Below, in pieces: positions 21,903 to 30,413 of a stretch of DNA of 35,727 bases. Origin of the DNA: Halobacteriales archaeon QS_4_70_19 (GTDB lineage Archaea > Halobacteriota > Halobacteria > Halobacteriales > Haloarculaceae); the NCBI GenBank assembly GCA_003020985.1, contig PXRM01000006.1, positions 1 to 35,727 of the forward strand, written 5' to 3'. The number at the start of each line of letters is the position of its first letter. Within the stretch, counting starts at the first letter, position 1. Below the pieces are notes generated by a model that was not told where the DNA came from, made no database searches, and worked only from the letters and a program-made list of their open reading frames with translations. Both the position numbers and the translations under genes were made by a program.

Positions 21903-22616
21903 ATGAGCGACGACTTCGACCGCGAGGCCGAACGGCGGAAGCTGGAGGAGAAGTTCGGCGAGGAGGAGGACCGCGAGCAGACCGAGCGCCTGAGCGAACT
22001 CCTGCTGAAGGGAGCGACGATGACCGACATCCACTGCCCGGAGTGTGGCGACCCCATCTTCCGCCACGAGGGCCGGCAGTTCTGTCCCTCCTGCCAGCGC
22101 GAGGTCGCCGGCAGCGAGGGCCAGCAGGCGACCGCCGGGCAGGCGGCGACACGGGACCCACTGGCGGACGACGGGTCGGAGCCCGAGCCCGCCACCGACG
22201 GCCACTCCGTCGAGGTGGAGACGCCCGGCGACGCGGGCGACGGGGCGACCGACGGGCCGGCACCCGACGAGGGGGAGCGTCCCGACGCCACCGCGGACAC
22301 GGCCGGCGATGCCGACGCCGCGACTTCCGCCCAGTCCGGACAGGGGGCGCCACGACAGCCGAACGAGGGACAGACGGCGGCGGCCACGCCGCAGGGCGGA
22401 GTGGACGCCACCGACCCCGCCGCACAGGCCCCGACCACTCCCCAGGCGGGCGGCACCGCGTCGGGGCTGCTGCCCGCCCGTCAGCACCTCACCCGGACGG
22501 TCAACCGGCTGGCCGAGCAGGCCGCGGCCGAGGAGGACCCCGGCCGCAAGCGGGAGTTCCTCGCCGCGACCCGGGAGGCCGCCGAGGCGCTGGCGGCCGT
22601 CCGCGACGCGGAATAG
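21903..22616 (+). CDS. SSSCA1 (Sjogren autoantigen 1)-like zinc-ribbon protein
   Basis: 237 residues from ATG 21903. The N-terminal helix (DREAERRKLEEKFGEEEDRE) and LSELLLKGATMTDIHCPECG match the small archaeal/eukaryal SSSCA1 (autoantigen p27) domain. Its four-Cys ribbon is CPECGDPIFRHEGRQFCPSC. The middle (about residues 70-185) is a low-complexity Asp/Glu/Ala/Pro/Thr linker, longer than usual. The last 40 residues form a helix (LAEQAAAEEDPGRKREFLAA). The function in archaea is unknown; a nucleic-acid or protein adaptor role is plausible. The start avoids an upstream in-frame GTG and lies 28 bases from a weak TATA-like cttttg. The gap to tatC2 (22617-22829) shows repeated ccggag motifs only. 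Confidence 0.85.
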   Translation: MSDDFDREAERRKLEEKFGEEEDREQTERLSELLLKGATMTDIHCPECGDPIFRHEGRQFCPSCQREVAGSEGQQATAGQAATRDPLADDGSEPEPATDGHSVEVETPGDAGDGATDGPAPDEGERPDATADTAGDADAATSAQSGQGAPRQPNEGQTAAATPQGGVDATDPAAQAPTTPQAGGTASGLLPARQHLTRTVNRLAEQAAAEEDPGRKREFLAATREAAEALAAVRDAE

Positions 22617-22829
22617 CCGGACAGTTCCTCCGTACAGCCATCAGTCGACGGATACCCCGGGAACCTCCGACGTACCGGAGATACGACCGGAGCTTTCCCG
22701 AAATCCGGAGCCGGCCACCGTACTGGTGTTCCTGTACCGATGGTCGCCGGTCCTCGCACTGTCGTCCCGGAGAGCCGGCGAGAGCGCCATCTGAAAGATT
22801 GATAGGCGCGTCCGCGTAACGGGCGACCA

Positions 22830-25093
22830 GTGTCATCCTACGTGGACGAGGACACGGCCCGGGCGCTCGACAGCGGCCGTGAGACGGCGGGCACGATGCT
22901 CCGGCAGGTCCAGAAGCACCTCCAGAAGGTGTTCATCCTGTTCGTCATCGGGCTCATGGGGACCATCTACCTGCTGCGGAACTTCGTCTGGGCGCGGCTG
23001 AAGGCGGACCTCAACGTCCAGGAGGACATCGTCGTGGTCGCGGTCACGCCGTTCGACGTCATCCTCCTCCAGGTGAAAATCGGCCTCCTCGTCGGGATAC
23101 TCGTCGCGCTGCCGTTGCTGCTGTACTACTCCCGGGACACGCTGCGCGAGCGGGGCATCTGGCCGCAGGGTATCCCGCGCTGGAAGATCGGAACGGTCGC
23201 CGCCTTCAGCGGCCTGCTGTTCGCCGGCGGCGTCGCGTACGGCTACGGCGTCTTCTTCCCGACGGCGTTCCAGTTCCTGGCGCAGAACGCCGTCGACTCC
23301 GGGTTCACGCCCACCTACTCCATCGTGAAGTGGGCGCAGTTCATCATCCTCCTCTCCGTCTCCTTCGGCCTCGCCGCGCAGCTGCCGCTCGTGATGAGCG
23401 CGCTGTCGTACGCCGGGGTCGTCCCGTACACGACGTTCCGTGACTACTGGCGCCACGCCGTCGTGGGACTGTACGCGGTCGGGGCGCTGTTCACGCCGCC
23501 GGACCCGCTCACGCAGCTGCTGTGGGCGACGCCGCTCATCGTGCTGTACGCCGTCAGCCTCCAGATATCGAAGTTCGTCGTGACGGCGAAGGTGTCCAGC
23601 GAGCGGGTCGGCGTCCGGAACGTGGCCCGCGCCCGCTGGAACGTCCTCGCGGGGGCGTCGGCGCTCGCCGCCGCCGCCACCTACGTCGGCTACCGGGCGG
23701 TGCTGGCGGGCGCGCGGAGTGGACCCCGGACCCGATGTTCGGGCTCTCGCCGGAGGTCGCGCTCGCCATCGGCGCGCTCGTGGTCGCGTTCGGGGCGTTC
23801 CTCGGCACGCTCGCGTACCTGACGATCGCGGCGGTGGACGAACTCATCGAGGCCGAGGGCGGCCTGAAGGCCGTCGAACGCGGCCTCAATCGCTCGGCGA
23901 CCGGCGACGGCACGCCGGCGCCCGCCTCCACCGGGGACCCGGCCGACATCGACCTCTCGACGCTCGACGCCGCGGGCATCCGGGCGGCACCCATCGAGGC
24001 GTTCGCCGACATGGAGGAGGACGAGGCCGTCTCACTCGCGGGCGAGGCGATGGAGGACGACGACCCCGACAGGGCCGAGGCCATCCTCGACCGGTTCGAC
24101 GAGGCCCAGGAACTCGTCGAGGCCGACGCCGTCGAGAAGGGGGCGACCGCGGCCGCCGCCAACGACGTGGGCCAGCCGGCCGACGACGGCCCGGGGCCCG
24201 ACGAGGCCGGCGTCGCCGCCGACAGCGAGGAGGCCGGCGTCGGCACCCGGACGGCCGCCGGCGTCGCCAACGCGTTCACCGAGGACGAGACCGACGAGGA
24301 GGACATCGGCGGCTACCTCTACGACGTCCAGTTCATCGTCGAGTCGTTGACCTCGAAGGCGTTCGTCATCGTCGGCCTGTTCATGACCGTCCTGGCCGTG
24401 TCGTTCAGCGCGCTCTACCTGGGCGGCATCCGCTACCTCAAGGACCAGTTCGTCAGCCGCGTCCCCTCGCAGGTCATCGACCCGGAGAGCATCAACATCG
24501 TCGCGCTCCACCCGGTCGAGGTGCTCGTCTTCGAGATCAAGGTCTCGGTCATCTTCGCGGCCGTGGCGACCCTGCCCGTGCTGCTGTACTACGCGTGGCC
24601 CGCGATGAAGGAGCGGGGACTCGCCGCCGGCGACCGAAACGTGCTGCTGCTGTGGGGCGGGCTCATCGTCATCGGCCTCGTCGCCGGGAGCGCCGCCGGC
24701 TTCCTCTACGTTGCGCCGAACATCATTTCCTGGCTCGTCGCGGACGCGCTCGGCGCGAACATGGTCATCGCCTACCAGATCAACTCGTTCGGCTGGCTCA
24801 TCTTCTTCACCACCGTCGGCGTGGGTCTGCTGTTCGACATCCCGGTCACGATGTACCTGTTCCACCGCGGCGGGCTGGTCCCCTACCGGACCCAGCTGGA
24901 GCGCTGGCGGGAGCTCACCGTCATCGTGCTCGGCGGCGCGGCCATCTTCACGCCCAAGAGCGTCTTCTCGATGTTCATCGTGGGCATCCCCGTCCTGCTG
25001 GCGTACTTCGCGGGACTGGCGCTCCTCTACGTCGTCACGCTGGGCGGGCGTCGCGGCGGCCCCCGCCCCACGGCCCCCGAGGCTGCGGACTAG
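22830..25093 (+). pseudogene. tatC2: TatC2/TatCt (fused double TatC), reading frame broken
   Basis: GTG 22830 opens a first TatC domain: MLRQVQKHLQKVFILFVIGL, VAVTPFDVILLQVKIGLLVG, FTPTYSIVKWAQFIILLSVS and FTPPDPLTQLLWATPL. At about 23712-23716 (ggcgcgcggag) the frame changes. The second frame carries MFGLSPEVALAIGALVVAFG, an acidic linker of roughly 190 residues and a second TatC domain (ALHPVEVLVFEIKVSVIFAA, VTMYLFHRGGLVPYRTQLER, AAIFTPKSVFSMFIVGIPVL). Together these make the haloarchaeal 14-helix TatC. Removing one GC dinucleotide restores a single frame. Otherwise two proteins would arise, the second perhaps from ATG 23735. The Tat system exports folded proteins and haloarchaea depend on it, so a sequencing error is likely. 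Confidence 0.85.
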
Positions 25094-25167
25094 ACCTCTA
25101 GCCCGGCGCTCGCTCGGAAGCCCCTCGCGCGGGGCGAAGACCCCACGGCCCCCGAGGCTGCGGACTA
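25068..25167. repeat. 27-bp direct repeat, copies 73 bp apart
   Basis: A 27-base sequence starting ccccacggcccccgaggctg occurs at 25068-25094, covering the last codons and stop of tatC2, and again exactly at 25141-25167 in non-coding DNA. It suggests a 73-base duplication of the gene end, now diverged between the repeats. Confidence 0.9.
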
Positions 25168-25243
25168 TGCCCCCAGGGGCGCTCCCGTCCCGCCGCGTAA
25201 ACGTCCAAGACATTCCGCTCCGAAGCGTGTGGCATGCCCACGG

Positions 25244-25275
25244 TATAGTATCAAATATACTATAAATTAATATCC
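25244..25275 (+). promoter_or_regulatory. perfect inverted repeat with TATA-like sequence, no clear gene
   Basis: TATAGTAT-CAAAT-ATACTATA (25244-25264) is a perfect 8-bp inverted repeat, running into ataaattaatatcc. It is the most AT-rich point between tatC2 and the FNT gene. The only frame downstream is 32 codons from ATG 25309 (MPVTVTFLTGLGLLWPYTLG), weakly membrane-like and unsupported. No other gene is seen in 25094-25515. Confidence 0.5.
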
Positions 25276-25515
25276 TATCCGTCTCAGAGGACTGAGGTCG
25301 TCGTCGCCATGCCAGTGACCGTCACCTTCCTGACCGGTCTCGGCCTGCTGTGGCCGTACACCCTCGGCGGTCGGCGGGTCCTTGGAGGGCCCGAACCGGC
25401 CGATTAGCAGCGTCGTCTCCGGTCCCCGGGATGTGTCAACGCCGAAAGACCCGCTGTGCTCGTCTGACCAGCCGACGGAGTGGCGGGTGGTCATCAAGCC
25501 CGGTCCTGCCAGCGG

Positions 25516-26433
25516 TCACTCCTTCTCGTTGGCTCGGGGGTCGGTCGTGGTGATCTTCAGACCCCACTCTCGCCACGAGAGTCGCGGCGATTCGCGCATC
25601 GCCTCGGGGAACGAGTCCTCGGTCTGACCGTAGTTCAGCAGTGCGACGAGCCCGGCACCACCCAGGGTGTTGCCCGCCAGCACCGGAAGCAGGAACTCGA
25701 AGACGACAGTCGACACTGACGAGACGCCGTGCAGGAGGAGGAACGTCGCATCGGCCGTCGAGACGACGACGTGATACAGCCCCGTCGTGGGAATGACCAG
25801 CATGAGGATGTAAACGAGCAGAAGCCGGGCGACCGATTCGCGAGCCGCGTGTTCGAGCCACACCATTCCCGCGACGATGACCCCGGCAATGACTGCCCGC
25901 GAAAAGAGGCTCAGCGGCGTTTTTGCTACCGCTTCTTCGCCGAAAGTGAGCCCCGCCTCGACAGCCGGGGGGTCGAGGACGGCACCGAAGACGATGAACG
26001 CGGTCCCGACGACAACACCGACGAGGTTCGCGACGAGGACGAGTCCCCACACCCGCAGCAGTGCTGGAACACTCGCCCGTCGGGTCAACACCAGTGATAC
26101 CGGTGTGATCGTCTGTTCCGTGAACAACTGATACCGACCGACGACGATGTAGAGGAATCCGACGGGGTACAGCAAGTGATCGACCGGCGTTATCTCCGCA
26201 CTCGTCGTTGCGCCCGCGAGGGCGGCGTGGGCGACGAACGTGAGGGTGATGGCAAAGCCGGCCGCAACACCGCTGAGTGTCAGTATCCGTAGCGAAGAGT
26301 TGATCTCCTCGCTACCGGTCGCCAACACTCGCTGGAATATCTCGTCCGTCGAAAAGCGATCAGCAACGATTTCGCCCTCAGAAGGTGCCCCGCTTTCCGC
26401 ATGTTCAGCGCTATCAGTATCGTTCGATGACAC
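25516..26433 (-). CDS. formate/nitrite transporter (FNT) family channel
   Basis: 305 residues from GTG at 26431-26433 (start VSSNDTDSAEHAESGAP). After an acidic N-terminal tail of about 50 residues there are six hydrophobic segments. FNT-like features are LLYPVGFLYIVVGRYQLFTE, VWGLVLVANLVGVVVGTAF, AGMVWLEHAARESVARLL and FEFLLPVLAGNTLGGAGLVA. FNT channels are pentamers passing formate, nitrite or related small anions with protons. The substrate cannot be told from sequence, and no formate or nitrite enzyme genes are adjacent. The start is set by minus-strand acaattactt near 26460, 25-30 bases upstream; a longer TTG frame is unlikely. The C-terminus is polar (LSWREWGLKITTTDPR). Confidence 0.82.
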   Translation of the reverse strand: MSSNDTDSAEHAESGAPSEGEIVADRFSTDEIFQRVLATGSEEINSSLRILTLSGVAAGFAITLTFVAHAALAGATTSAEITPVDHLLYPVGFLYIVVGRYQLFTEQTITPVSLVLTRRASVPALLRVWGLVLVANLVGVVVGTAFIVFGAVLDPPAVEAGLTFGEEAVAKTPLSLFSRAVIAGVIVAGMVWLEHAARESVARLLLVYILMLVIPTTGLYHVVVSTADATFLLLHGVSSVSTVVFEFLLPVLAGNTLGGAGLVALLNYGQTEDSFPEAMRESPRLSWREWGLKITTTDPRANEKE

Positions 26434-26494
26434 GTGTGTGAATACGGAAGAGACCAGCAAAGTAATTGTGTCCGTCCGTGTTCAGAGACACCCC

Positions 26495-26514
26495 GCACTC
26501 CAAGAACGGAGTGC
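26495..26514. promoter_or_regulatory. 7-bp inverted repeat upstream of the FNT gene
   Basis: GCACTCC-AAGAAC-GGAGTGC, about 65 bases upstream of the FNT start and beyond its TATA region, so a candidate activator or repressor site. The stretch 26515-26684 shows no gene. A strong plus-strand TATA-like agtataaaac lies at 26685-26694 and would give a long leader for the gene at 26859. Confidence 0.4.
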
Positions 26515-26740
26515 AGTCACTCGATTCTCTCTCGGCGGCCGTGGTGACGCGCCAGGAGTCGCTTGATCTCATGCGTTCGAAGACTGCTTGATGTCGTGAA
26601 CGATACACGAATACTACCGGCTGTGCGTCTGTGACCGATTTCACCATCCGGGGTGTTGAAGATCTTCACGAAGCTACAGTCGGCAGTATAAAACGAGTTC
26701 CCGGTGCACCGCCGGACTGCACTGGCTGACGAACAGTGAG

Positions 26741-26778
26741 TTTTTAATCGTCTACGGCAAATATTCCTACAAGAATAT
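26741..26778 (+). promoter_or_regulatory. TATA element and operator-like palindrome of the RHH gene
   Basis: TTTTTAAT (26741-26748) is a TATA candidate placing the start of transcription near 26770. The inverted repeat ATATTC-CTACAA-GAATAT (26761-26778) lies across that point, about 80 bases before the ribbon-helix-helix gene. A palindrome over the start site is the expected place for autorepression by such a dimeric regulator. Confidence 0.5.
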
Positions 26779-26858
26779 CATGCGAGCATTCGGACAGTCG
26801 GCACGAGCCGGCATCGTTCAGACAGTAAACGAGAGCGTCTCTCGAAGGTGAGTCAGTC

Positions 26859-27041
26859 ATGCCCAAGATATCCGTCGAGATGCCCCAAGAGCTGCTCGAC
26901 GACCTGGACGCCCACGTCGGCGACGACGGGAAGTTCGTCAACCGGAGCGACGCCATCCGCGCCTCCGTCCGGAAGACGCTGGACGTGCTCGACGAGATCG
27001 ACGCCCGGCACGGCCGCCTGGAGGAGGCGAGCGAGGAGTAG
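26859..27041 (+). CDS. ribbon-helix-helix (CopG-type) transcriptional regulator
   Basis: 60 residues, MPKISVEMPQELLDDLDAHV with FVNRSDAIRASVRKTLDVLD, the strand-helix-helix pattern of the MetJ/Arc/CopG fold. The strand residues (KISVEM) insert in the DNA major groove as a dimer. ATG 26859 is preceded by GGTGA (26847-26851) seven bases away, so it is translated from a leadered message. The acidic C-terminus (RLEEASEE) is typical of haloarchaea. No toxin gene follows, so it is not an obvious antitoxin. It converges on rlmE, whose stop codon is 15 bases away. The palindrome at 26761 is a likely autoregulatory site, by inference. Confidence 0.85.
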   Translation: MPKISVEMPQELLDDLDAHVGDDGKFVNRSDAIRASVRKTLDVLDEIDARHGRLEEASEE

Positions 27042-27055
27042 CCAGCCACCGGCGG

Positions 27056-27868
27056 TTACGAGTCGGGCTCGTGCTCGACGACCCCGGCGAAGCCAAAGCG
27101 CGGCTTCACCTCCTCGACCCGGACGCGGACGCGGTCGCCGACGCGCGCCCCGGAGACGAACAGCGTGAACCCCTCGACACGGGCGATGCCGTCGCCCTCG
27201 GCGCCCTCGTCGGTCACCTCGACGACGACCTCGTCGCCGGCCCGGACGGGCGCCGTGAGGTAGTTCTTCGCGACCAGGTAGAGCTCGGAGGAGCTGTCCC
27301 GGGACGCCGGCGGCCGGACCTCGCGGACGTACTCGAACTCCGCCTCGATCCCCTCGCGGAGGTCGTCCAGGTCGCGGCCGTCGAACACCTTCACCGCGAG
27401 GTCGCCCCCCGCCTCCAGCACCGTCGTCGCCGTCTGGAACGCCTGCCGCGCCAGGTGGACCGAGCGGGCGTGATCGAGGTCGTACTCGCCGCTCACGTTG
27501 GGCGCCATGTCCGAGAGGACCACGTCGGCGCCGCCCTCGCCGACGGTCTCCCCCACCCGCTCGCGCGTGTCCGCCTCGGTCATGTCGCCGCGGACGGTCT
27601 CGACGTGGGCGGCGCCGTCGCCGCTGCCGGCCTCGTCCTCCGAGAAGTTCCGGACGTTCTGGCGGTCCACGCCGACGACCTTGCCGCTCGCGCCGACGCG
27701 CTGCGCGGCGACCTGCAGCCAGCCCCCCGGCGCGGCGCCCAGGTCGACGACGATGTCGCCCTGCGAGAGGAGGCCGCACTCCTCGTCCAGCTGCTGGAGC
27801 TTGTACGCCGCCCGGGAGCGGTAGCCCTCCTGCTTGGCGCGGTTGTAGTACTCGTCCTTCCCGGTCAT
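27056..27868 (-). CDS. rlmE: 23S rRNA (uridine-2'-O-)-methyltransferase RlmE/FtsJ with TRAM domain
   Basis: 270 residues from ATG at 27866-27868. The FtsJ domain holds SRAAYKLQQLDEE (catalytic Lys23), the SAM motif VDLGAAPGGWLQVA, SDMAPNVSG (Asp), LAVKVFDG (Lys) and SSELYLVAKNY (Glu), so the K-D-K-E tetrad is complete. A C-terminal TRAM domain of about 65 residues (VRAGDEVVVEVTDEG, GFTLFVSGARVGDRVRVRVE) is added for RNA binding, as usual in haloarchaeal and other archaeal RlmE. It methylates the 2'-O of a conserved uridine in the A-loop of 23S rRNA. It stands alone, convergent with the RHH gene. Confidence 0.94.
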   Translation of the reverse strand: MTGKDEYYNRAKQEGYRSRAAYKLQQLDEECGLLSQGDIVVDLGAAPGGWLQVAAQRVGASGKVVGVDRQNVRNFSEDEAGSGDGAAHVETVRGDMTEADTRERVGETVGEGGADVVLSDMAPNVSGEYDLDHARSVHLARQAFQTATTVLEAGGDLAVKVFDGRDLDDLREGIEAEFEYVREVRPPASRDSSSELYLVAKNYLTAPVRAGDEVVVEVTDEGAEGDGIARVEGFTLFVSGARVGDRVRVRVEEVKPRFGFAGVVEHEPDS

Positions 27869-28029
27869 GTGTTCCTCGCTGCGACGGCGGGCGTGTCTCC
27901 AGCGGGTTCCTGCGACATCTCCGTGGTCACGGATGTCCAAACAGTGTCGACGCGGAAATGGACATCGGACGGCCGTCCCCGGGTGCCCAGGACGGCGGCC
28001 GAAGACGCGAGCCCGCGACTGGACACCTA

Positions 28030-28328
28030 GTGAGCGCCGTTCAGGTCACCGTCGAGGTGGGGCCGCTGGCGGCCGGCGACGGCTTCTACGTCGCCGACGA
28101 CGGCCCCGGCATCCCCCCCGACGAACGGGGGGAGCTGTCCGAAACCGGCTCGACCGGGGGTGCCGACCCCCGGTTCGGGCTCACCATCGTCCGTAACGTC
28201 GCGAGGACCACGGCTGGGAGGTCCGCGCAGTCGAGAGCGAGACCGGCGGTGCCCGCTTCGTGATTTCCGGCCTCTCGAGCACCCTGACGGAGCCCCGGCG
28301 GAACGTGACCGGACTGGCCCGGGACTGA
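28030..28328 (+). pseudogene. histidine kinase C-terminal remnant
   Basis: The frame from about 28030 reads [30 protein letters not shown] and [10 protein letters not shown], the G1 box and following helix of a HATPase_c domain. At about 28203 the homology shifts frame and continues [20 protein letters not shown], ending at TGA 28326-28328. The His-containing dimerisation domain, N box and all sensor domains are absent, and the second glycine motif reads DPRFGL instead of GTGFGL. So only about 95 codons of a haloarchaeal sensor kinase remain, in decay. The rest of 27869-28447 shows no gene. Confidence 0.7.
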
Positions 28329-28447
28329 CGCCGCCGTGGCGCCCGGGCCGAACGGGTCGACGCCCGGCAGTGCGACACGGTTCTCCGGAACGTCCGGCAG
28401 CGCGACCCCATCGGCCGTCGGGCCGCGCCCGCGCGCGTAGGGGTGAC

Positions 28448-28455
28448 TTTTTATC
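28448..28455 (+). promoter_or_regulatory. TATA box of pcn
   Basis: TTTTTATC 23-30 bases before ATG 28478, in an otherwise GC-rich region, fits a leaderless transcript. Confidence 0.7.
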
Positions 28456-28477
28456 GGGGGACGCCGAACCGGTCGGC

Positions 28478-29221
28478 ATGTTCAAGGCCATCGTGAGCGC
28501 GGACACGCTGGAGTCGGCTCTCGACTCCGTCAGCGTGCTCGTCGACGAGTGCAAGATCAACCTCAACGAGGACGGACTGGCCATCCGCGCGGTGGACCCG
28601 GCGAACGTGGGGATGGTGGACCTCTCGCTGTCGGCCGACGCCTTCGAGTCCTACGAGACGGACGGCGGCGTCATCGGCGTCAACCTCGCCCGGCTCGAGG
28701 AGTTCGTGGGGATGGCCGACTCCGGCCAGCTCGTCCAGCTCGAACTCGACGAGGAGACCCGCAAGCTCCACATCCAGATCGAGGGGCTGGAGGGCACCCT
28801 CGCGCTCATCGACCCCGACTCCATCCGGCAGGAGCCGGACCTCCCGGACCTGGATCTCCCCGCCGAGATCGTCGTCGAGGGCCGGGACATCGACCGCGCC
28901 GTCAAGGCCGCCGACATGGTCTCCGACCACATCGCGCTCGGCGTGGACGTCGACGACGAGGTCTTCTACGTCGACGCCGAGGGGGACACGGACGACGTCC
29001 ACCTCACGCTCACCCGCGAGGACCTCATCTCGCTGGAGGCGGGCGAGGCCCGCTCGCTGTTCTCGCTGGACTACCTCAAGGACATGGACAAGGCCATCCC
29101 CGGCGACGCCGAGGTCCGCATCGAACTCGGCGAGGAGTTTCCCGTCAAGATGCACTTCGACATCGCGGAGGGGAACGGTCAGGTAACGTACATGTTAGCA
29201 CCCCGTATCCAGAGCGACTGA
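28478..29221 (+). CDS. pcn: DNA polymerase sliding clamp PCNA
   Basis: 247 residues, full length. [20 protein letters not shown] starts domain 1, with [20 protein letters not shown]. The interdomain connector is near [20 protein letters not shown]. Domain 2 includes [18 protein letters not shown] and the C-terminus is [12 protein letters not shown]. The homotrimeric ring tethers polymerases, ligase, FEN1 and other partners through PIP boxes and is loaded by RFC, one subunit of which is encoded at 9437. The very acidic surface is typical of haloarchaea. It is a single gene with its own promoter. The 180 bases after it (29222-29403) contain no gene I can see. Confidence 0.97.
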   Translation: MFKAIVSADTLESALDSVSVLVDECKINLNEDGLAIRAVDPANVGMVDLSLSADAFESYETDGGVIGVNLARLEEFVGMADSGQLVQLELDEETRKLHIQIEGLEGTLALIDPDSIRQEPDLPDLDLPAEIVVEGRDIDRAVKAADMVSDHIALGVDVDDEVFYVDAEGDTDDVHLTLTREDLISLEAGEARSLFSLDYLKDMDKAIPGDAEVRIELGEEFPVKMHFDIAEGNGQVTYMLAPRIQSD

Positions 29222-29403
29222 TCGTAGACGAACGTCCGGAGTATGTCCGTCTCGTGGCGAAGAGTTCGATCGACCGGGACTCCACTGGTCGTACGGCACT
29301 TGTCCGTACCCGGATATATGGCCAGTGGATGAGGCCGTCTTTGAAGCCTGTCTGTCGGTGAGAAGAGCTTCGATAGCTGTACTGGAATTTCCTGCCGAAG
29401 TGG

Positions 29404-30021
29404 TCAACTATCCGCTATCCGTGTCTCTCCCGCTCGCGTCTCCTCGCCCTCGCTCACCAGCACCTCGTCCTCGGTGACGCCCGCGGGTAACAGCACGTCG
29501 GCCCGGGAGCCGAAGGAGATGTGGCCGAGCCGTTCGCCCCGGGCCAGGTCGTCGCCGGCCGCGACGTACGGGTGGATACGCCGGGCGAACGCACCGGCGA
29601 TGAGGGTCACGCGGTAGTCACCGGCTTCCCGGGCCACGTCGACGTGGACGCGCTCGTTGCGTTCGGACTCCTTCGAGAACGCCAGCCGGTGGGCGCCGGG
29701 GACGTGCTCGACGGCGTCGACGGTCCCGGACAGCGGCGCACGGTTGACGTGGACGTCCAGGGCGTTCATGTAGACGCCGACGCGGACGCGAGCGTCGCTG
29801 CCGTGCTCCTCGGTGCGGACCACGGAGACGACGCCATCGGCGGGCGAGACCACCCCGTCGGCGGGTGGGGTCCGGTCGGGGTCGCGGTGGAAGGCGAGGA
29901 CGGCCCCGGCTGCGAGGAGCCCCAGCGTGGCGGCGGTACGGCGGCCCAGTCGGCGGGCGGCCGCGAGGCTCGCGAGGAACACGCCGACGGCGTACCGGAC
30001 GGCGCCCGGGGCGATTCGCAT
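29404..30021 (-). CDS. pssD: archaetidylserine/phosphatidylserine decarboxylase
   Basis: 205 residues from ATG at 30019-30021. An N-terminal membrane helix region (VRYAVGVFLASLAAA and TAATLGLLAAGAVLAF) precedes the PSD fold: PADGVVSPADGVVSVVR, MNALDVHVNRAPLSGTVDAV, VTLIAGAFARRIHPYV and ISFGSRADVLLP. The Gly-Ser of FGSR is the self-cleavage site that makes the pyruvoyl cofactor. It forms archaetidylethanolamine from archaetidylserine. In Haloferax the PssA-PssD pair is needed for lipid anchoring of ArtA substrates. pssA is not adjacent here. An upstream in-frame start would add ten residues, but MRIAPGAVRYAVG is the usual form. Confidence 0.88.
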   Translation of the reverse strand: MRIAPGAVRYAVGVFLASLAAARRLGRRTAATLGLLAAGAVLAFHRDPDRTPPADGVVSPADGVVSVVRTEEHGSDARVRVGVYMNALDVHVNRAPLSGTVDAVEHVPGAHRLAFSKESERNERVHVDVAREAGDYRVTLIAGAFARRIHPYVAAGDDLARGERLGHISFGSRADVLLPAGVTEDEVLVSEGEETRAGETRIADS

Positions 30022-30043
30022 GGTCGTGGGTCGGGCGGTCGGC

Positions 30044-30124
30044 CACATCACCGTTCCGACCGCAGTCAGTCACACCATCGTTCCGACTGCAGTGAGTCAC
30101 ACCACCGGTCCGACCGCAGTCGGC
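30044..30124. repeat. 27-bp tandem repeat upstream of pssD
   Basis: Three consecutive 27-base units (consensus cacaccatcgttccgactgc plus agtgagt), with a degenerate fourth to about 30150. They start 23 bases upstream of the pssD ATG, so the promoter or leader lies in or beyond them. A symmetric GTGA-ATTTA-TCAC at about 30188-30200 is the only AT-rich element. A 47-codon frame at 30244 has no support; nothing else is seen in 30151-30413. Confidence 0.85.
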
Positions 30125-30413
30125 CACCCTTCCGCCCTCATCGCAGCCGCGTACCCCTCCACTTCCGGTGGAGCTAGCCGGTCCGAACGTGAATTTATCA
30201 CACGGAAGCCGTCGAACCTCCACACAGTGGGTGTTACTCGCCGATGCTGAGACTCTCTCTCGACGGACAGGTAGGAATCTGGACTCGAAACGGGGGGCCG
30301 GCGGCGGTGTCGCGTCCCGGGGGACGCGGACGGCCACGCCCGGTGGCCGGCGGCCGTGGGTGCTCCTGCCGGGATACTGCAAGGCCTTAGTACGCGGCCC
30401 GACAGGAGTCCGT

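Noticed and set aside
25309..25407. 32-codon frame MPVTVTFLTGLGLLWPYTLG and onward, after the AT-rich inverted repeat.
   Set aside because: Too short, no ribosome site, no recognised family; kept only as a note with the promoter-like element.
30244..30387. 47-codon frame starting MLRLSLDGQVGIWTRNGG upstream of the CBS gene.
   Set aside because: Low-complexity Gly/Arg/Pro tail typical of random GC-rich frames; no homology recognised.
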